DNA from: Sarcocystis neurona
Taxonomy: Eukaryota > Apicomplexa > Conoidasida > Eucoccidiorida > Sarcocystidae
Direction: 5' to 3'
NCBI GenBank assembly: GCA_000727475.1
Contig: KL647312.1
Coordinates: 248,001-312,000 of the forward strand
DNA length: 64,000 bases
Below are positions 1 through 12,200 of this stretch, piece by piece. Below the pieces are notes generated by a model. That model was not told the DNA's origin, searched no databases, and saw only the letters and a list, made by a program, of their open reading frames with translations. How positions within the stretch are numbered: the stretch's first letter is position 1; every line of letters starts with the position of its first letter. The position numbers and the translations under genes were made by a program.

Positions 1-820
1 CCGATAGGTACGCATCTTCCCACCTCGAGCATCACTAACATCGCAGTTGTGCACCGAGGTATGAAATGTTTCTGTTCACATTGACCCCGTCTATTCGGCT
101 CGTACGACGGAACATGTACGAACTGTTCGGCGCAACGTAAGCAGGACTTTGCGTATCGGGATGGGTTGTGGTTCTGTGTGAGACCGGCTCCTTCAACGCC
201 CCCTTAATTGCAATTGTCAGCAAGGTGCAGTTGCATATATATATCCCAGGCCCGTCTACCCCGCCTGCAGTAGCTCGTTTCGTCTGCAATGCTCCTCAGG
301 TGTGTGCCTCGTAGCCCCACCGTGGTAGGGCTGGCAGCTGGAAGCTTGTCTCGCCTCTGCTTGCTGTACACAAGACTCGAGTATGTCCTTATACAACCTC
401 GGCTTCACTTGACTCTTATTCAATTCAAGGCGTGATAGAAGAACTTCAGTTTTGTGCGTCGTCAAGGTTGTGGAGCAGCTGAGTGGCAGAAGTATGGGCC
501 CCCACATTGGCAATGTCTGACCAGCCACCGACGTATGCGGCACTCGAATCGGCTTCAACGCAGCGGGCACGTCCGCACAGAACACAGGATGGTTGTGACT
601 TCCACGTTATACGAATTGCAAAGTCAAGGAACGACAAACGCATCACGCCTGACCTCACAGCCTACTCTGTGACAACTTCAACGTTCACAAGTACGCGCTC
701 GTACGAAGACGTTGCCTCGATTTCACTCCAGATTAAAATCAATGCGCCACACGCTCCCCTTCTCTGAGGACTAATCGCCTCCAGTCAGCAGAGGCCCCGT
801 ATTCTGCGCGCGTGGCAAGT
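1..820. other. No confident gene at left edge
   Basis: Several open stretches of 60 to 110 codons occur here on both strands, for example minus strand 256-585 and plus strand 483-767. They overlap each other, show no family signature and cannot be joined by clear splice sites. This is probably the 3' flank of the acidic-protein gene to the right, or contains exons of a gene lying mainly outside the window. Confidence 0.4.
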
Positions 821-1892
821 TCAGTTTCTGCTCCCCCTGAGTGATGCCTCTTTCGATCCTGTGTCCTTCTCCTCCTCCTCCTCATCCTCATCATCCTCGT
901 CTTCCTCCTCACCGTCTTCCTCGTCTCCCTCCTCGTCATCTTCCTCGTCTCCTTCTTCGTCATCATCTTCATTGTGTTTCTTTCCGTTTATCCTGCCTTG
1001 CTCCTCCGCCTCCGCTTCAGCCTCAATAAACTCTTGTGCAAGCTTTGTTGTTGTCATAATGTCTGGTTTCGTCACCTCTATAGCAGTGTCCTCCTGGTCG
1101 AATGCGTACGAGAGGAACTTGGCATCCAGAAGGGCTTGTGGAAGGCCACTTCCGAGAGACTCCGCCTCTTCTAACATCGCTGTCACTTCATTCATGGGTA
1201 CAAAACCGAATTGTTGCATGGTGCCATCCGGTAGTTGCAAGCTAGAAACACAAAAGCATAACCACAAATCTCAGCAGCCTTCTCGTGAAGAAGGCGAAAG
1301 CGCTCTTCGTGTATAGAGGAACTGCCACGAACTCTCCGCAGCACCGTGACTTTGCATCTGCTTCACCAAGTGACGAAGCCTGCGAAACGCAGATGCTCCG
1401 TGATCACTACAGGCAGCAATCTACTCAGTGAGCCCCGTCTGCAGAGGTTTCGTGTCACCACCGGAACCTTAAGCTGTGCACGATTACACAAAGTGGTGCC
1501 GACACACCGTGTGAGTACTTCGTCATTCCCTACCTGATCGTAAGGACTTCAGGGCTTGCAGGAGCTCTTTCAACAATGTATACGCCGTGATGCACCTGCA
1601 CTTCGATTCGGTGCCCCACTGGAAAAGGATCCCTTCTTTGTTCCTTTTCCTCATGTCGTTTCTCAGTTTCCTGATTTCCAGACTTTTGGTCCCCTTCTAC
1701 CCTCGCCTCGTCTTCTGCAGTTGTTGCCGCGTCCTCATTCGCTTTGTCAGCGTCACCTCCCGCCTCTGTCACTCCCTCGCTCGCAGTCCCCTCGAGAGTA
1801 CGAATTTCAGTTGCATGTGCCGTCAATACTTGCTGGGAAAGTATACCCAGCAGGCAAGTCAACAAGAAAAGCACGCAAGTGTTCATCTCCAT
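821..1892 (-). CDS. Secreted acidic protein, two exons, unknown function
   Basis: Exon 1 is 1892-1534 and exon 2 is 1241-821. The donor reads ATCAG|GTAGGG and the acceptor tttctag|CTTGC. Phase is kept and the product is 259 aa. The chosen Met begins MEMNTCVLFLLTCLLGILSQ, a good signal peptide with likely cleavage near residue 27; a second Met two codons on would serve equally. Residues 28-95 are Glu/Lys-rich. Residues 100-205 look folded, including the stretch LQLPDGTMQQFGFVPMNEV across the exon junction. Residues 211-244 are almost pure Asp/Glu, and the protein ends SLRGSRN without an ER-retention signal. I do not recognise the family. The acidic tail could bind calcium or basic partners, which is inference. 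The start lies 211 bp from a divergent gene start. Confidence 0.62.
865..965 (-). repeat. Imperfect TCC/TCG triplet tract encoding Asp/Glu run
   Basis: The plus strand is a run of tcc, tcg, tca and ctc triplets. On the minus strand it encodes the Glu/Asp tail of the secreted acidic protein. The triplets are varied rather than one pure repeat, which suggests selection for acidic residues as well as replication slippage. Confidence 0.8.
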
Positions 1893-2103
1893 TGGAACAG
1901 CAGTTGGCGCCCCTCCTGCCAAGTGGCAAATGGCGCAGAGCTGAATATGCAGTTCCGGGAAGTCGGCTCTAGTACTTGGGCAAGCAGAGACGGCGCAACA
2001 CGTTGTGCAGGTTTTTCGGAGCAGATAGGAAATTAAAGTGCCCACAGTAGTTCGTATGTCTATAATGAAGCGTCTTTACTGACACTGTCTTGAACAAACA
2101 GAA
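1893..2103. promoter_or_regulatory. Divergent intergenic region, probable shared promoter
   Basis: This 211-bp stretch separates the start of the minus-strand acidic protein from the proposed start of the plus-strand Arg-rich protein. No TATA box or defined coccidian element was recognised. The assignment rests only on head-to-head geometry, and it weakens if the right-hand gene is not real. Confidence 0.3.
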
Positions 2104-2907
2104 ATGGAGCACATGCTTTACAAGAGAAGTAGCGCCGTGGAGAGACACGAATGGGGGAAGAAGACACGAAGGCGGCGGCGTAGAGGCTTCCGTGGCCGAG
2201 GTAGGCACGGGCAATAGCCAGTCGCAGACGCTGCCGCGCGACAGTGCGAACCGACGCCATGTCTACCGGAAATACGGCCCCGTCTACTCGGACTCACTGA
2301 GCACACGCTTTTGGAAATGCTATTCAATTAGCGGCAGATGTGCCGTGTGATTTCCCTCGCTGCTACGCGAGTGCTATGCAAACGCCCGCTGCCTTTACAA
2401 ACACCGCGAGTCATGTGCGGCACAATGTAGCAGCTGGCAAGAAGAAATGTCATTACGAATGGCCTGCAGGAAAGATAAACGGAGAGTCAGCGGCCAGTGT
2501 TCAAGAACGCGCTTCTGCTAAGGTACCTGCGCTTTCCGGTGGAGAAACCGCGCCCACCGTGAGTATACTCGGGAGGGAGGCTATGCAGCAGGGACGCTCA
2601 ATGTTTCCGCCGCCTACCAGGCCACCTATACCAGCTGACGTGAAGCTGCTGAAGGGACGGAGTGCGCTTCGTGTAGCACGTTCAACGTGTGCCACGTGAG
2701 ACACAGATATGAGGCCTTCGAGCTCATTTTCGAGACACGCGTTCTGCTGGTGTAGGCGAGTTAATTGTGATGCCCAAAACCTGCACTAACAGTAGGTGCC
2801 CCCAGGGCGTGTACCAGCGGGAGCACTTGTGTCTGAAGAAAACGAAGTTGTACGTCCAGCCATCTGCGAGCGCTGCATTACTTTATGGTACGGTTCTGCA
2901 CGGATAG
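2104..2907 (+). CDS. Small Arg-rich protein, three-exon model, unknown function
   Basis: Proposed exons are 2104-2200, 2332-2695 and 2793-2907. The donors are ggccgag|GTAGGC and gccac|GTGAGA. The acceptors are caattag|CGG and ctaacag|TAGG, the latter with a ctaac branch-like motif. Phases 1 and 2 are preserved and the product is 191 aa. The N-terminus is strongly basic, ending GKKTRRRRRRGFRGR, which resembles RNA-binding or nuclear-localisation tails. The middle is Ala/Ser-rich and the C-terminus contains YQREHLCLKKTKLYVQPSA. No family was recognised. The second acceptor has a poor pyrimidine tract, and another acceptor at 2228 would give a shorter exon ending at a TAG, so the model is tentative. 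Confidence 0.38.
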
Positions 2908-4133
2908 GAGCAGGCGCCGATGCAGGGGTGGAGTCGAGTCTTATTGAATGTTGGCACGCACGGAATAATACGATATACATTTTCAACCACGCAACAATCC
3001 CCGACACCGAAATGTAAGACCTTCGGTTGCTTTGAACAGAAGAACGGCTTGAACGGCTATCTGTGGGGGAACCTGTTTTGCGACCAACGTCGTCCTACCC
3101 TTCAAGTTGTCGATCGTTGTCATGTCAATGCCACAGTTCAGAGCCGTACATACGGACGAAGGGACGAGTGTACGAGCTACCCTCTGCAGTGGAAACATCG
3201 CATTAGTATAATAGATGCAGTATAGACGTAACAGTGTCTCCCGTTACGCACAAAGAGGCATGGAAAGTGGTGACCGCGGATGCACTGTAAATCCTTCTTG
3301 AGCCCCCTGAGTCACCATGGTGTGGGTAGTACTCCAACGCAAGAGAACTGATTAGAACTGCAATTTTGAGAGGTAGTGTTAGTGGTGTTAATGGCAAAAG
3401 CAGACGACGATACAGTTGTGCTAGTAATACTATAGTGGCCAGAGTGAAGCACTGTTTCCGGTTCCAAAATTGTGACATGAGTATTCAGTTGCACATGAGT
3501 ATTCAACAAATCCGGCAGCAGAGACTTCATCCGCCGTGAATATCTGAGCCTTGCTATATCAACGCGGCCACCCCCTCACTGAGCACGAACTCAGTTTTCG
3601 TGCCGCTGGCTCCGCTAGATGGAATTCTACGTGGTGAACCGCGGCGCCGTGTTCCCCCAGCTGCACTATGCATGTTCCGCCATGGCGAAGGGTGGTTCCC
3701 TCCCCTGCACGGGCAGGAGAAGAGAACCTTCGGCAACCGTGCCTGCTGCAATCGGTACTTCTCACTTTAAAAAAAGCTGCGCTGAAAAGCGTGGTGCTTT
3801 AGACTGCCACAAGCAACCCGTACACACGAACACCCCTCCATCGGTTACTGCCTTCATGTGTTGCATTTTTGTATGTACCATAGACCACCTTCGGGCAGAT
3901 TATTGAAGGCACAGCTTCGGCCGTTAAAGTTGCGTTGCAGTGTGCTCACCACGATTAAGACATCTATGTAACAACAGTTTTTCCCCCAGGGCTGGCAATG
4001 AAAGACTGCCGCGTTACACACTGGAGGTTAGCTTGTACGTGGACACTTGCATACGCGTAGGAGCTGAGGACAAAGAAACGCACGAGCGTTTCGCACTTAG
4101 CCGCCTACGTAGACGCTGATATTGCAGGCTACG
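2908..4133. other. No supported gene
   Basis: Open stretches on both strands reach about 100 codons (plus 2920-3225, plus 3619-3906, minus 3203-3478) but compete in several frames and carry no motif. The part from about 3,040 to 3,210 is open in two plus frames and one minus frame. It may be 3' UTR of the gene to the left and promoter of the one to the right. Confidence 0.4.
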
Positions 4134-4696
4134 ATGGAGAAGTGCAATCTGTTTGATTTAGAAGAGACCGTACGGAAACAGCGCTTTGAATTCCTCTCCG
4201 TGCAGGCTCATCCGAGTGTCCATGGCTGAGATGTCCTACTCAGCATTCTTGCCGCAAGACACATTGTGGAGCACGTGATGGGGCATACCGAGCATTCTTC
4301 TTTACATTCTTGCCCCGAGCGCTTCGACAGAGTACAGCCGGCCCTCAGCACTCACTAGCACGTCCAGTGGCCCGCCGCAGTACGGTGTAGTCACGGCTGG
4401 GTGCCGCGGACGAAAACGACCTTTTCTTGCAACTGAAGCATTCATTCCACAGATAGATCTTAGTCTGTCGAGTCTACCAATTGGGGAGTTCAAAATCCGA
4501 AGCAAATTGATGAATATCACCTTGCGTTATATGGCCGTCCTGACGCTGTACGAGGTCTTGCAGCCAGCTCTGACAAAGCATCAAGACACCAATTGTAAGC
4601 CTGCTTGCTACGACACGTTTAGTGGTTTTGAGGGGTAGGCACGTAGACCACTCCGTCCTGTCTCTGGCAATCTGGCTCTCTGTTCATACATGTATG

Positions 4697-4732
<36 letters not shown>

Positions 4733-5254
4733 GNNNNNNNNNNNNNNNNNNNNNNNNNNNNNNNNNNNNNNNNNNNNNNNNNNNNNNNNNNNNNNNNNNN
4801 NNNNNNNNNNNNNNNNNNNNNNNNNNNNNNNNNNNNNNNNNNNNNNNNNNNNNNNNNNNNNNNNNNNNNNNNNNNNNNNNNNNNNNNNNNNNNNNNNNNN
4901 NNNNNNNNNNNNNNNNNNNNNNNNNNNNNNNNNNNNNNNNNNNNNNNNNNNNNNNNNNNNNNNNNNNNNNNNNNNNNNNNNNNNNNNNNNNNNNNNNNNN
5001 NNNNNNNNNNNNNNNNNNNNNNNNNNNNNNNNNNNNNNNNNNNNNNNNNNNNNNNNNNNNNNNNNNNNNNNNNNNNNNNNNNNNNNNNNNNNNNNNNNNN
5101 NNNNNNNNNNNNNNNNNNNNNNNNNNNNNNNNNNNNNNNNNNNNNNNNNNNNNNNNNNNNNNNNNNNNNNNNNNNNNNNNNNNNNNNNNNNNNNNNNNNN
5201 NNNNNNNNNNNNNNNNNNNNNNNNNNNNNNNNNNNNNNNNNNNNNNNNNNNNNG

Positions 5255-5286
<32 letters not shown>

Positions 5287-5807
5287 GCCTGCCGGCTAAA
5301 CTAAATGGGGTGGAAGCGTGCCCTTGGACACTGAAAGTCCTAGACCGTGAAAACGGCGTGTGAGATCTTTCGACAGTGTGAACAGCTCTCTTGAACAGGT
5401 AGGTGGTCTGAGTGAGTCAACCCAGCTGATCTTCACGCGTCATGGACCGTGAGGAAAGCGTACCATAAATCCATGCGAAAACTGTCCATACCGGGAAGCG
5501 ACATTTATTTGCTTTCAAGAAGACACACACGACAAAAAAATGCAATGCCGTCAACCTCACATAGGAACAACTTTGCAAGAAGCACAGTTATGCCTGATTG
5601 TGTCACACGAAGATGACACCCACTAACATTGCAGTGCGGCCCTGCTGTTCTTACGACACACTTATGTCCGAAGCAGATTCACCGCTGGTCCCGAGTACCT
5701 TAAATGATTTACGAAGTTTAAATTGCATTTTGTTATCGCTTGCAACGCCGTTGCTTTTCAACAGCTGGCAACATATGAGGAGTTTGTCCAGAGAGCCACT
5801 GAGATGA
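4134..5807 (+). CDS. Probable multi-exon gene interrupted by assembly gap
   Basis: An ATG at 4134 opens a short exon encoding MEKCNLFDLEETVRKQRFEF and about eleven more residues. A second open segment runs from about 4,268 to 4,594 and includes ATEAFIPQIDLSLSSLPIGE and a long helical-looking stretch, then meets a strong donor (aatt|GTAAGC). After the gap, a segment from 5635 (acceptor cattgcag) is open to a stop at 5807 in the matching phase. An overlapping frame from an acceptor at about 5763 (ttcaacag) encodes LATYEEFVQRATEMRLVVKN and stays open to about 6034; it is an alternative last exon. The first junction is unresolved and I recognise no family. The coding nature of the middle segment is the best supported part. 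Confidence 0.33.
4700..4733. repeat. (TA)14 microsatellite at left gap edge
   Basis: The sequence is g, fourteen ta units, then ttgtg, ending at the first N. It is preceded by tgtatgta units. An exact copy begins directly after the gap. Confidence 0.95.
4734..5253. other. Assembly gap, 520 N
   Basis: This is a run of 520 undetermined bases. It falls inside the probable gene at 4.1-5.8 kb, most likely in an intron. The bases on its two sides are identical for 34 bp, which suggests the contigs overlap rather than being separated by 520 bp. Confidence 0.98.
5254..5287. repeat. (TA)14 microsatellite at right gap edge
   Basis: This is an exact 34-base copy of the sequence at the left gap edge, including the ttgtg end, and it continues into unique sequence starting cctgccgg. 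Confidence 0.95.
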
Positions 5808-6224
5808 GGCTGGTTGTGAAGAACGCAGCTAACAGACTGCTCGTTCTAAAAATGTTCGGTGTTGGTCTCGCTTTACCTTCCTGGGGTATGTCTGCCGCAG
5901 TGAATGTGCGTACCTTCCTACACGAGAAAATCTGTAAAAAAGCGATTGACTGTTTTTCGCTGACCCTTACCGTGGCCAGAGGCAGTTTTGTAAATTCTTC
6001 TAGAAGCGCGGGCTCGACAGCTGGACTCCGCTGAGTAGCCTGCAGAATTGACAGGTGCACAGAACACGCGGCATCCGTTCGGGAAAAACTTTTTCGCATG
6101 ACATATTGACGGCACCGTGCAGCACGGTTAGAGGGTTTTTTTCACGGGCAAACCGCTTTATCACCGTTCAACCATAAGCCATGTGTGCAGGGCGGAACAG
6201 TGGTCCTGCGGGCGCTGGCATAGA

Positions 6225-9200
6225 TCACTTCGAAAGCAGAGGTGACTGAGTTTGTGAGCTCTGAAATCTTCTAATTGTCCGACGGGAGGAACTCTCTACC
6301 ACAGTAAGACACATTTGCAGTTTCACCTCCATGCGCTTCGAGCGCTTTGCCGAGCAACGCTGATCTGCGCATATCGTCGTTGATCGCGGAATGTGGTTTG
6401 GCAGTAAGGCAATCATCCTGACTGTCGTAGAGATGTACGCCGCCCTAAGTCACGATGGGGGCACGGTAAAAGCGTACCTGTGTTCTGTCAATGTGGCGTC
6501 CTCCGAGAATGTCCGCAGCAGAAAAAGGTCCCGCGACCTGCCTGATATCCAACTCTGAGCGCGCTTAAAAAAAAAATCGGCTGCGTACAACTCTCGAGCT
6601 TTATCAGCACCCTCAGTCGGTACACGAAATACAAAACACGCAATATCCTCAGAGGCAGGCTTTTTTTTATTTCACTATACGTGCGCAGTGAGCCCGTAGG
6701 GGTAGCAGAAAAAATGTACTATACCCAGCCAAACACGAACGTATGCGGACTCGTGCTGAGCGTATATTCGCGTGGTACTTACGACAAAGGAAACACGTTT
6801 ATTCACAAATGAAATGACGCTCGAAATTGTACATCCAATAGAGATTGCCTCCGGGTGCGAACTTATATTGCGTTAAACATTGTTCAATGCGGTGCTCCGC
6901 TATTAATGTAACAACTTGGGGTCTTTGCTGTACAAGCTCAGCTGCACTTCAGGCACTGCTGACACATGCTTTTACCCGCCATCTTTCGACCTACGCAACG
7001 TCTCACCTGCCAGGATGTCCACAGGCTTCCGGAACTCAATGATCCTCCCGTGCAGTGTGCTCATCAATCGTCCGTCAACAAATGGCGTAACGCCCTGCGG
7101 CACCCATTCCTTCGTTTCACCTCCAACTCTGCGGACCCTCCGCTGAGGTGTTTTATTTTCGTTAAGCGTTTGTGAGGAGCCCAAGCACAGGAGATGATGA
7201 AATCCAAGGAAAATAACGTTGGTAGACAGACCCGGTAGACTTCTATAAGTAAGCTGCATTATCCGACGGCAGCTTTTCGGCTCTATTTCCCGTATCTCAG
7301 GTAATATCACTTCTGCCTGTACCCACGACCACTTTTCGCTCGCAGTCGCCTTTCCCTTCCCTAAGAATTTGCCTGAAGAATTCTGTACTGTATCCAACGG
7401 TGCACCATTTGGTGTGGGAGCCGCCTGTAGTTCTTCTTCCCCTGAGCGACTGAGGCCTGGAGAAATGGCCACACTACTTACGGATTCGTCACGAAGAAGT
7501 CCTTTTCTGCTTCCCTCGTCGATTTGTTGCCAGGGTGCTTGCGTGGTTCCGGCGTACACGGATGGCTTAACGGGGACGTTCGCGACATCTGAATCGAGTA
7601 TTGAACAGATCTTCTCGTCTGCGCTGACAACTTTGCTTGCCTCTCTGTTTTCCGCCTCGGTCACGAGAAAAGGAAATCGCACTTCCAATACGTCACCTGG
7701 TGCAACGCCAGCCACCCGCAGGAGCAGCGCGAGATCCTGATGACACTGGGCCGTAGATGTCTCTGCACCATTTTCCAATTTAGGACACCATGCGACCACA
7801 TTCGTTTTCCTCACTGAAAGACGTGACAAAGGAGATGACACGAAAAGGCTTGTGCCTCTGCGGGGTGCTCGACAGCCTGCCATACATGGTTCAGCGCTTT
7901 GAAGTGGTAATTTTGTAGTCACGTTCCGGCGCGGTGTTTGCCGAGAGACTCTCGCGTAAGGCACAAGGGCGTGACGTGGAACAGAAGCGGCAGGAGGTTT
8001 GAACGGAGCTGTAACGCGCGCCTTCCTAAGTGCGCGCAGTCGACTGTGAGAGTGCATAAAAGCTTTCGATTTTGCTTGGGCCACCGCGTCTTGTCCCCTC
8101 GTCAGGGACTGAGAAGCCAGGATACTTCTTAATTTGGACGGGTGGGACAGATTGTTCGCTTTTGAGAAGACTCTGGAAATACTTCCGGATGGCAAAGCAG
8201 TGTCAGCGAGATCTCGATCGCCCACAGATTCACTCTCCATGGACTCAGCCGCATCACGGAAACTGTTTAGCACAGTTTCGTCAACGGAGTCAAAGAACGA
8301 AGTGGCTTCTTGAAGAGCCTGCGTCAGACTGTCCAAACCGGGCACTTGAGAAAATTCCTCGTGGGAATTCACCTTCTCACCTCCGCCCACTTCAGCCACG
8401 GTATCATTCGGTAAAAAGCGCCAGTGTTCGCCGTTTCTGTCAATTTTCCAGCCTCCTTTCCGTACGCTGTCAGGCAGCCTGGAGTTCAGCACCTCCAGTG
8501 CTCCGTTGTGCGCCCACCTTCTTGGGTTGTCGCTGGAAATCTTCGACTTCATCTCCCATCCTCCTGAACTGTTGTTGTCGTAGGTACTTGTACGCGGGGC
8601 AGAAACCGCCCGAGTGCAGCCTGCTGCGCTACTGCGAGGCAATTGTTGCCGCGTGGTGCGGTAGAATGTTGGAGAGATTAGAGTGGATGACTGGTATGGA
8701 GGAGAAGCAGCTGCAACGGAGAACATACAGCCATGCTGGATTTTCGACGTGTCTGAAAAGGACAACGCAGAAGTTTTCGTGTGGAGGGCACTGTGGTTCT
8801 GCAGAGTAGCCGTTTCGGATGGGTAGACTTTTGGAGCATCTGGGTGACGCCCTGCCGAGAGTGTTTCACCTACCTTAAACAAAACGCCGTGAGATACACG
8901 GTCGGTGTCACCACGCAAACCACAACTTTCACCACCCATATCGCGAAGTTCACCTAGCTGAGCGCTACCCGTGCAACTACCTCTCACTCGTAGTTCGCAC
9001 GCCGCACACGCTGACCTAGCGGTAGAGTTAGTTAATCGTGAGACATTCCCACGGGCCGACATTTCCTTCGTAGACATTTCCTGTAAAGGAAGCCCTTCAT
9101 AAACCCGGTTCGAGACGGAGTACAGAAGCGTAGAACTGTGCGGCGCGGGACTATTTACAGGCGGTGATAGCACAGCATGCGCAGAACGTTGGCGTCGACT

Positions 9201-12200
9201 GAGAGGCGATGTTCTGGACGTCCAACCAACGCACCTGCAAGTCAGTTTTGCTGGCGGTCCCTCTGAAATAGGATGCATTACGTCTGCTGTAACTCCAGGC
9301 CTCTTGCACGGTCGCGAATCTTCTGAATGAACGTTGTCAATGAGTGTTGTCTCAGGTTGGCATTCAGATAGATGGTCGGATGGAGACAGTCTTGAGCACA
9401 GCAAGTGACTAGGTTGCCGACACTTCAAGTGGTAGTAAGGCACTATTTCTACCTGCGTGCTGCTCTTTATGTCTGGTAAGGGGATATTTACTACAGGAAA
9501 AGAAGACGGTAAATCGGCACCGACCTGTGAACTGAAAATATTAAAATCAATCTCGCCATTGTAGCGTGATATTGTCCGGCGTTTGATGCTTTCACTTATT
9601 GTATCAGTATCACCTTCACGGACGCACTTTTTCAAATTTGGGAGAAATTGCCCACCCCGTTCACAAGCTACTTGTTTGAATCCAGTTACTGCTTCGTCAC
9701 TAACTCGCCCACTGAAACAGTCCTGGGTTGGCTCTTCGCCTTCAACGGCGCAAACGGGTTTCACAGGGACGGCCCTATCGTTCAGGCTGTCTTGCTGAAA
9801 CTTCTGCGACAGGGTAGCCTCTGTAAATGCATGCTCCTGTGAAGCAAAGGCAGTGTCACCAGCGGCTGTATCGGATGCGGCAGCTGCGTGTTCAGTTGCT
9901 GTTCTTCCGCCAGGTTCAGCGCCGGTTTGCCCTTCAAGTCCGCCCTGCCTGAACGTCCCCATACGCCACTTCGGTACCCTGCTTGCTAGTTTTTCCTCCC
10001 CCGCGTTGGGACTGCGCGCCGGGGCGTCCTGTTCGAACGTGTATTCTGCTCCTTCTAAAGTCTGCTCAAGCGCAGCTGCTTTGGAAGCAAGTGACGCACT
10101 GCTTCCTGACAGCTCTCTATCGCGACCGTCGCCAGCACAACTTGTGTCACAATGAGTTAAGACAGCACCCTCTGATCCAGCTGGAGTGCCTTCCTGCTTA
10201 CCTTCGTCTTTCACACATTTTGTTTTCTGACAGAAATCAACAGCAGCGACAACGGCAGCTGCGACCTGTGTCTTCTCCGTTTCCTCAATGGATTGTCCCG
10301 CTTGAGGTCCCATAGACGGTTCCGAACTGCACGAGTAGACCTTGCCATCCCTCCCTTCTTCCTTCCGTTCATTTCTCGTGATGTCTCTGTCATCCCCTCT
10401 GTCTCCGTCCTTAAAGTTTGACTCAACGGTCGAGAACCGCCCGTTCGTCCTGGTAGAGTTTCCAGCTTGTCCGACTTGTATTTCCTCTGCCGAAGATTCT
10501 TCCTCACGTCTGTGTTTCAGCGCAGACAAGGTGCGTCCGCGTAATACAGGTGGGCTATCTCCCTCCCGTCCCTCTTCTAGCTCTGCTTTGCAAGCTTCGC
10601 ATTCATCAACGGTTGTCTGGTCTTCTCGGCTTGTCTGCGTTCCTTCTTTGTGGTCCGTCTTGGCTCTACTATCCCGTGCCCGCCGTTTTGTCGAATACTT
10701 TGTGTCACGAGAGTCTTTCCGGCAGTTCTCAGCTCTTCTGGAAAAAGAAGCGCTGTCGAACAAGCTCCCGTCTGCCGTGCCGCGTAGATCAATGTGTCCA
10801 ACATTCACGGCGTGTGTTTGCGGACAGGGCTCAATGGACGTTAGTGAAGGCTCGGAAGGATTTTGGCCCCTACGTGTCCAATATGATACGGAAGCGGAGA
10901 CGCCGCCAGCTACATCGGATGCTGTCAGGTGCGCTGTTCTTTCGTGAGGACATCCGCCTGTAACATGTCGCAAAGTGGCCTTTCACTCTGCCATCAATGT
11001 GGTTGTGACCACTGTTAGTTTCAGGCGAAGCAGGTACAAATAGTCTGCATATTTGAATTCATATTTTCAGTCTACCGTTCGAAAGTCGCATTCTGCCTGA
11101 AGAGAGCAAGTTCGTTTGTGCACCGCGTCCGGAGCTTACCACTGATTGCGGGCTGTTGAGTCCTCGTCATTTCGACGCTCTCGCCTTCAGTTTCGAATGT
11201 CTCTTTATCACCACACGACGCCCCGTAACGTGCTCCCGCTGGAGCTTCGCTATTTTGACACACGTGGAAAGCTTCTTCTTTCTGGAGGCATCCAGCAGAC
11301 GCTGTCGACTCGATGCACTCTGCCGCTTTGTACCCACCGTCTTCTTCGTTTTCCAGTGATGACGGTTGCTCTACAGGATTTCCCAGCACCTCCTGTTCAA
11401 GACCGTAAGTCATGGCTTGTGCTCCCGTAGGCGCGAGTAGTGGTTGCTTCACTGTGAACGTTAAAATGTCGTGTAGCACCACCTCCGGGCGACAAGCACT
11501 ACAGGCGCTACGAGGAGAAGCAGCTGCGCAAGACGAGAGGTGCTGTAAGGTGTGTGCTACTGGGTGTAGTGTTCCAGCTGCCTTTCTTGTCTGGGGCTCC
11601 TTTTGACTCCTCATTGTGCCTGGCTCAATGCGCGCACATTCTTCCCTTTTCATACTGCTTAATCGCGTTTCCGGTGCTACAGCACCCATTTTAGTCACAC
11701 CGGTCTCTAACGTGGAAGGTCCCTCCGTACTGCGCAGAAGGTCCGATGCGTTCCCCATCGTTGTCACAGCTTGCGTGTGTTTATCCGTATGAGACAGGGA
11801 GTGGTATAACTGTTCTACTTTTGTACCGTGTTCAAGTAGTACTGGCCGCTGCGGAGACGTTACAGATGCGCTGCGCACGAGAGGATCTACCTTCGACTCT
11901 TTCGATAAGGGTACTGTTGTAGTCGGCTCAACGACAACTGCCATAACATCAGCGCGCTCGCTGCGTGTGACCAGCGCGGGAGACGACAACTTCGAGGGAA
12001 AGTGGTCAACGCTGTTGGCGTCCCCGTCGCAGCCGCTTCCAAAAACAATGTCATGATACACAAAAGTGGAGCTGGACGCATTCGTCTGCGGGGTGTGTTT
12101 GGTCAAGGACACGGAGATTTGCTCACAGACTTCCACCGAAGGCAAGCTGGCGACAGCTTTCTCCGTTGTTCTCGACCGGCCACCAGAGAACACGGCGGGA

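Noticed and set aside
861..1316. Plus-strand ORF encoding a long poly-Ser stretch
   Set aside because: It is the mirror of the Asp/Glu triplet tract on the minus strand, which is supported by a signal peptide, splice sites and phase.
3013..3038. Possible 25-27 nt mini-introns (also at 2201-2227 and 34,688-34,712)
   Set aside because: Each has GT...AG ends, but joining across them gives a stop at or soon after the junction, or no clear gain. The confidently placed introns in this window are about 80 bp or longer, so chance is more likely than a mini-intron system.
4622..5363. Three plus-strand ORFs of 200+ codons across the gap
   Set aside because: They consist of undetermined bases and Tyr-Ile runs from the TA microsatellite, so they are not genes.
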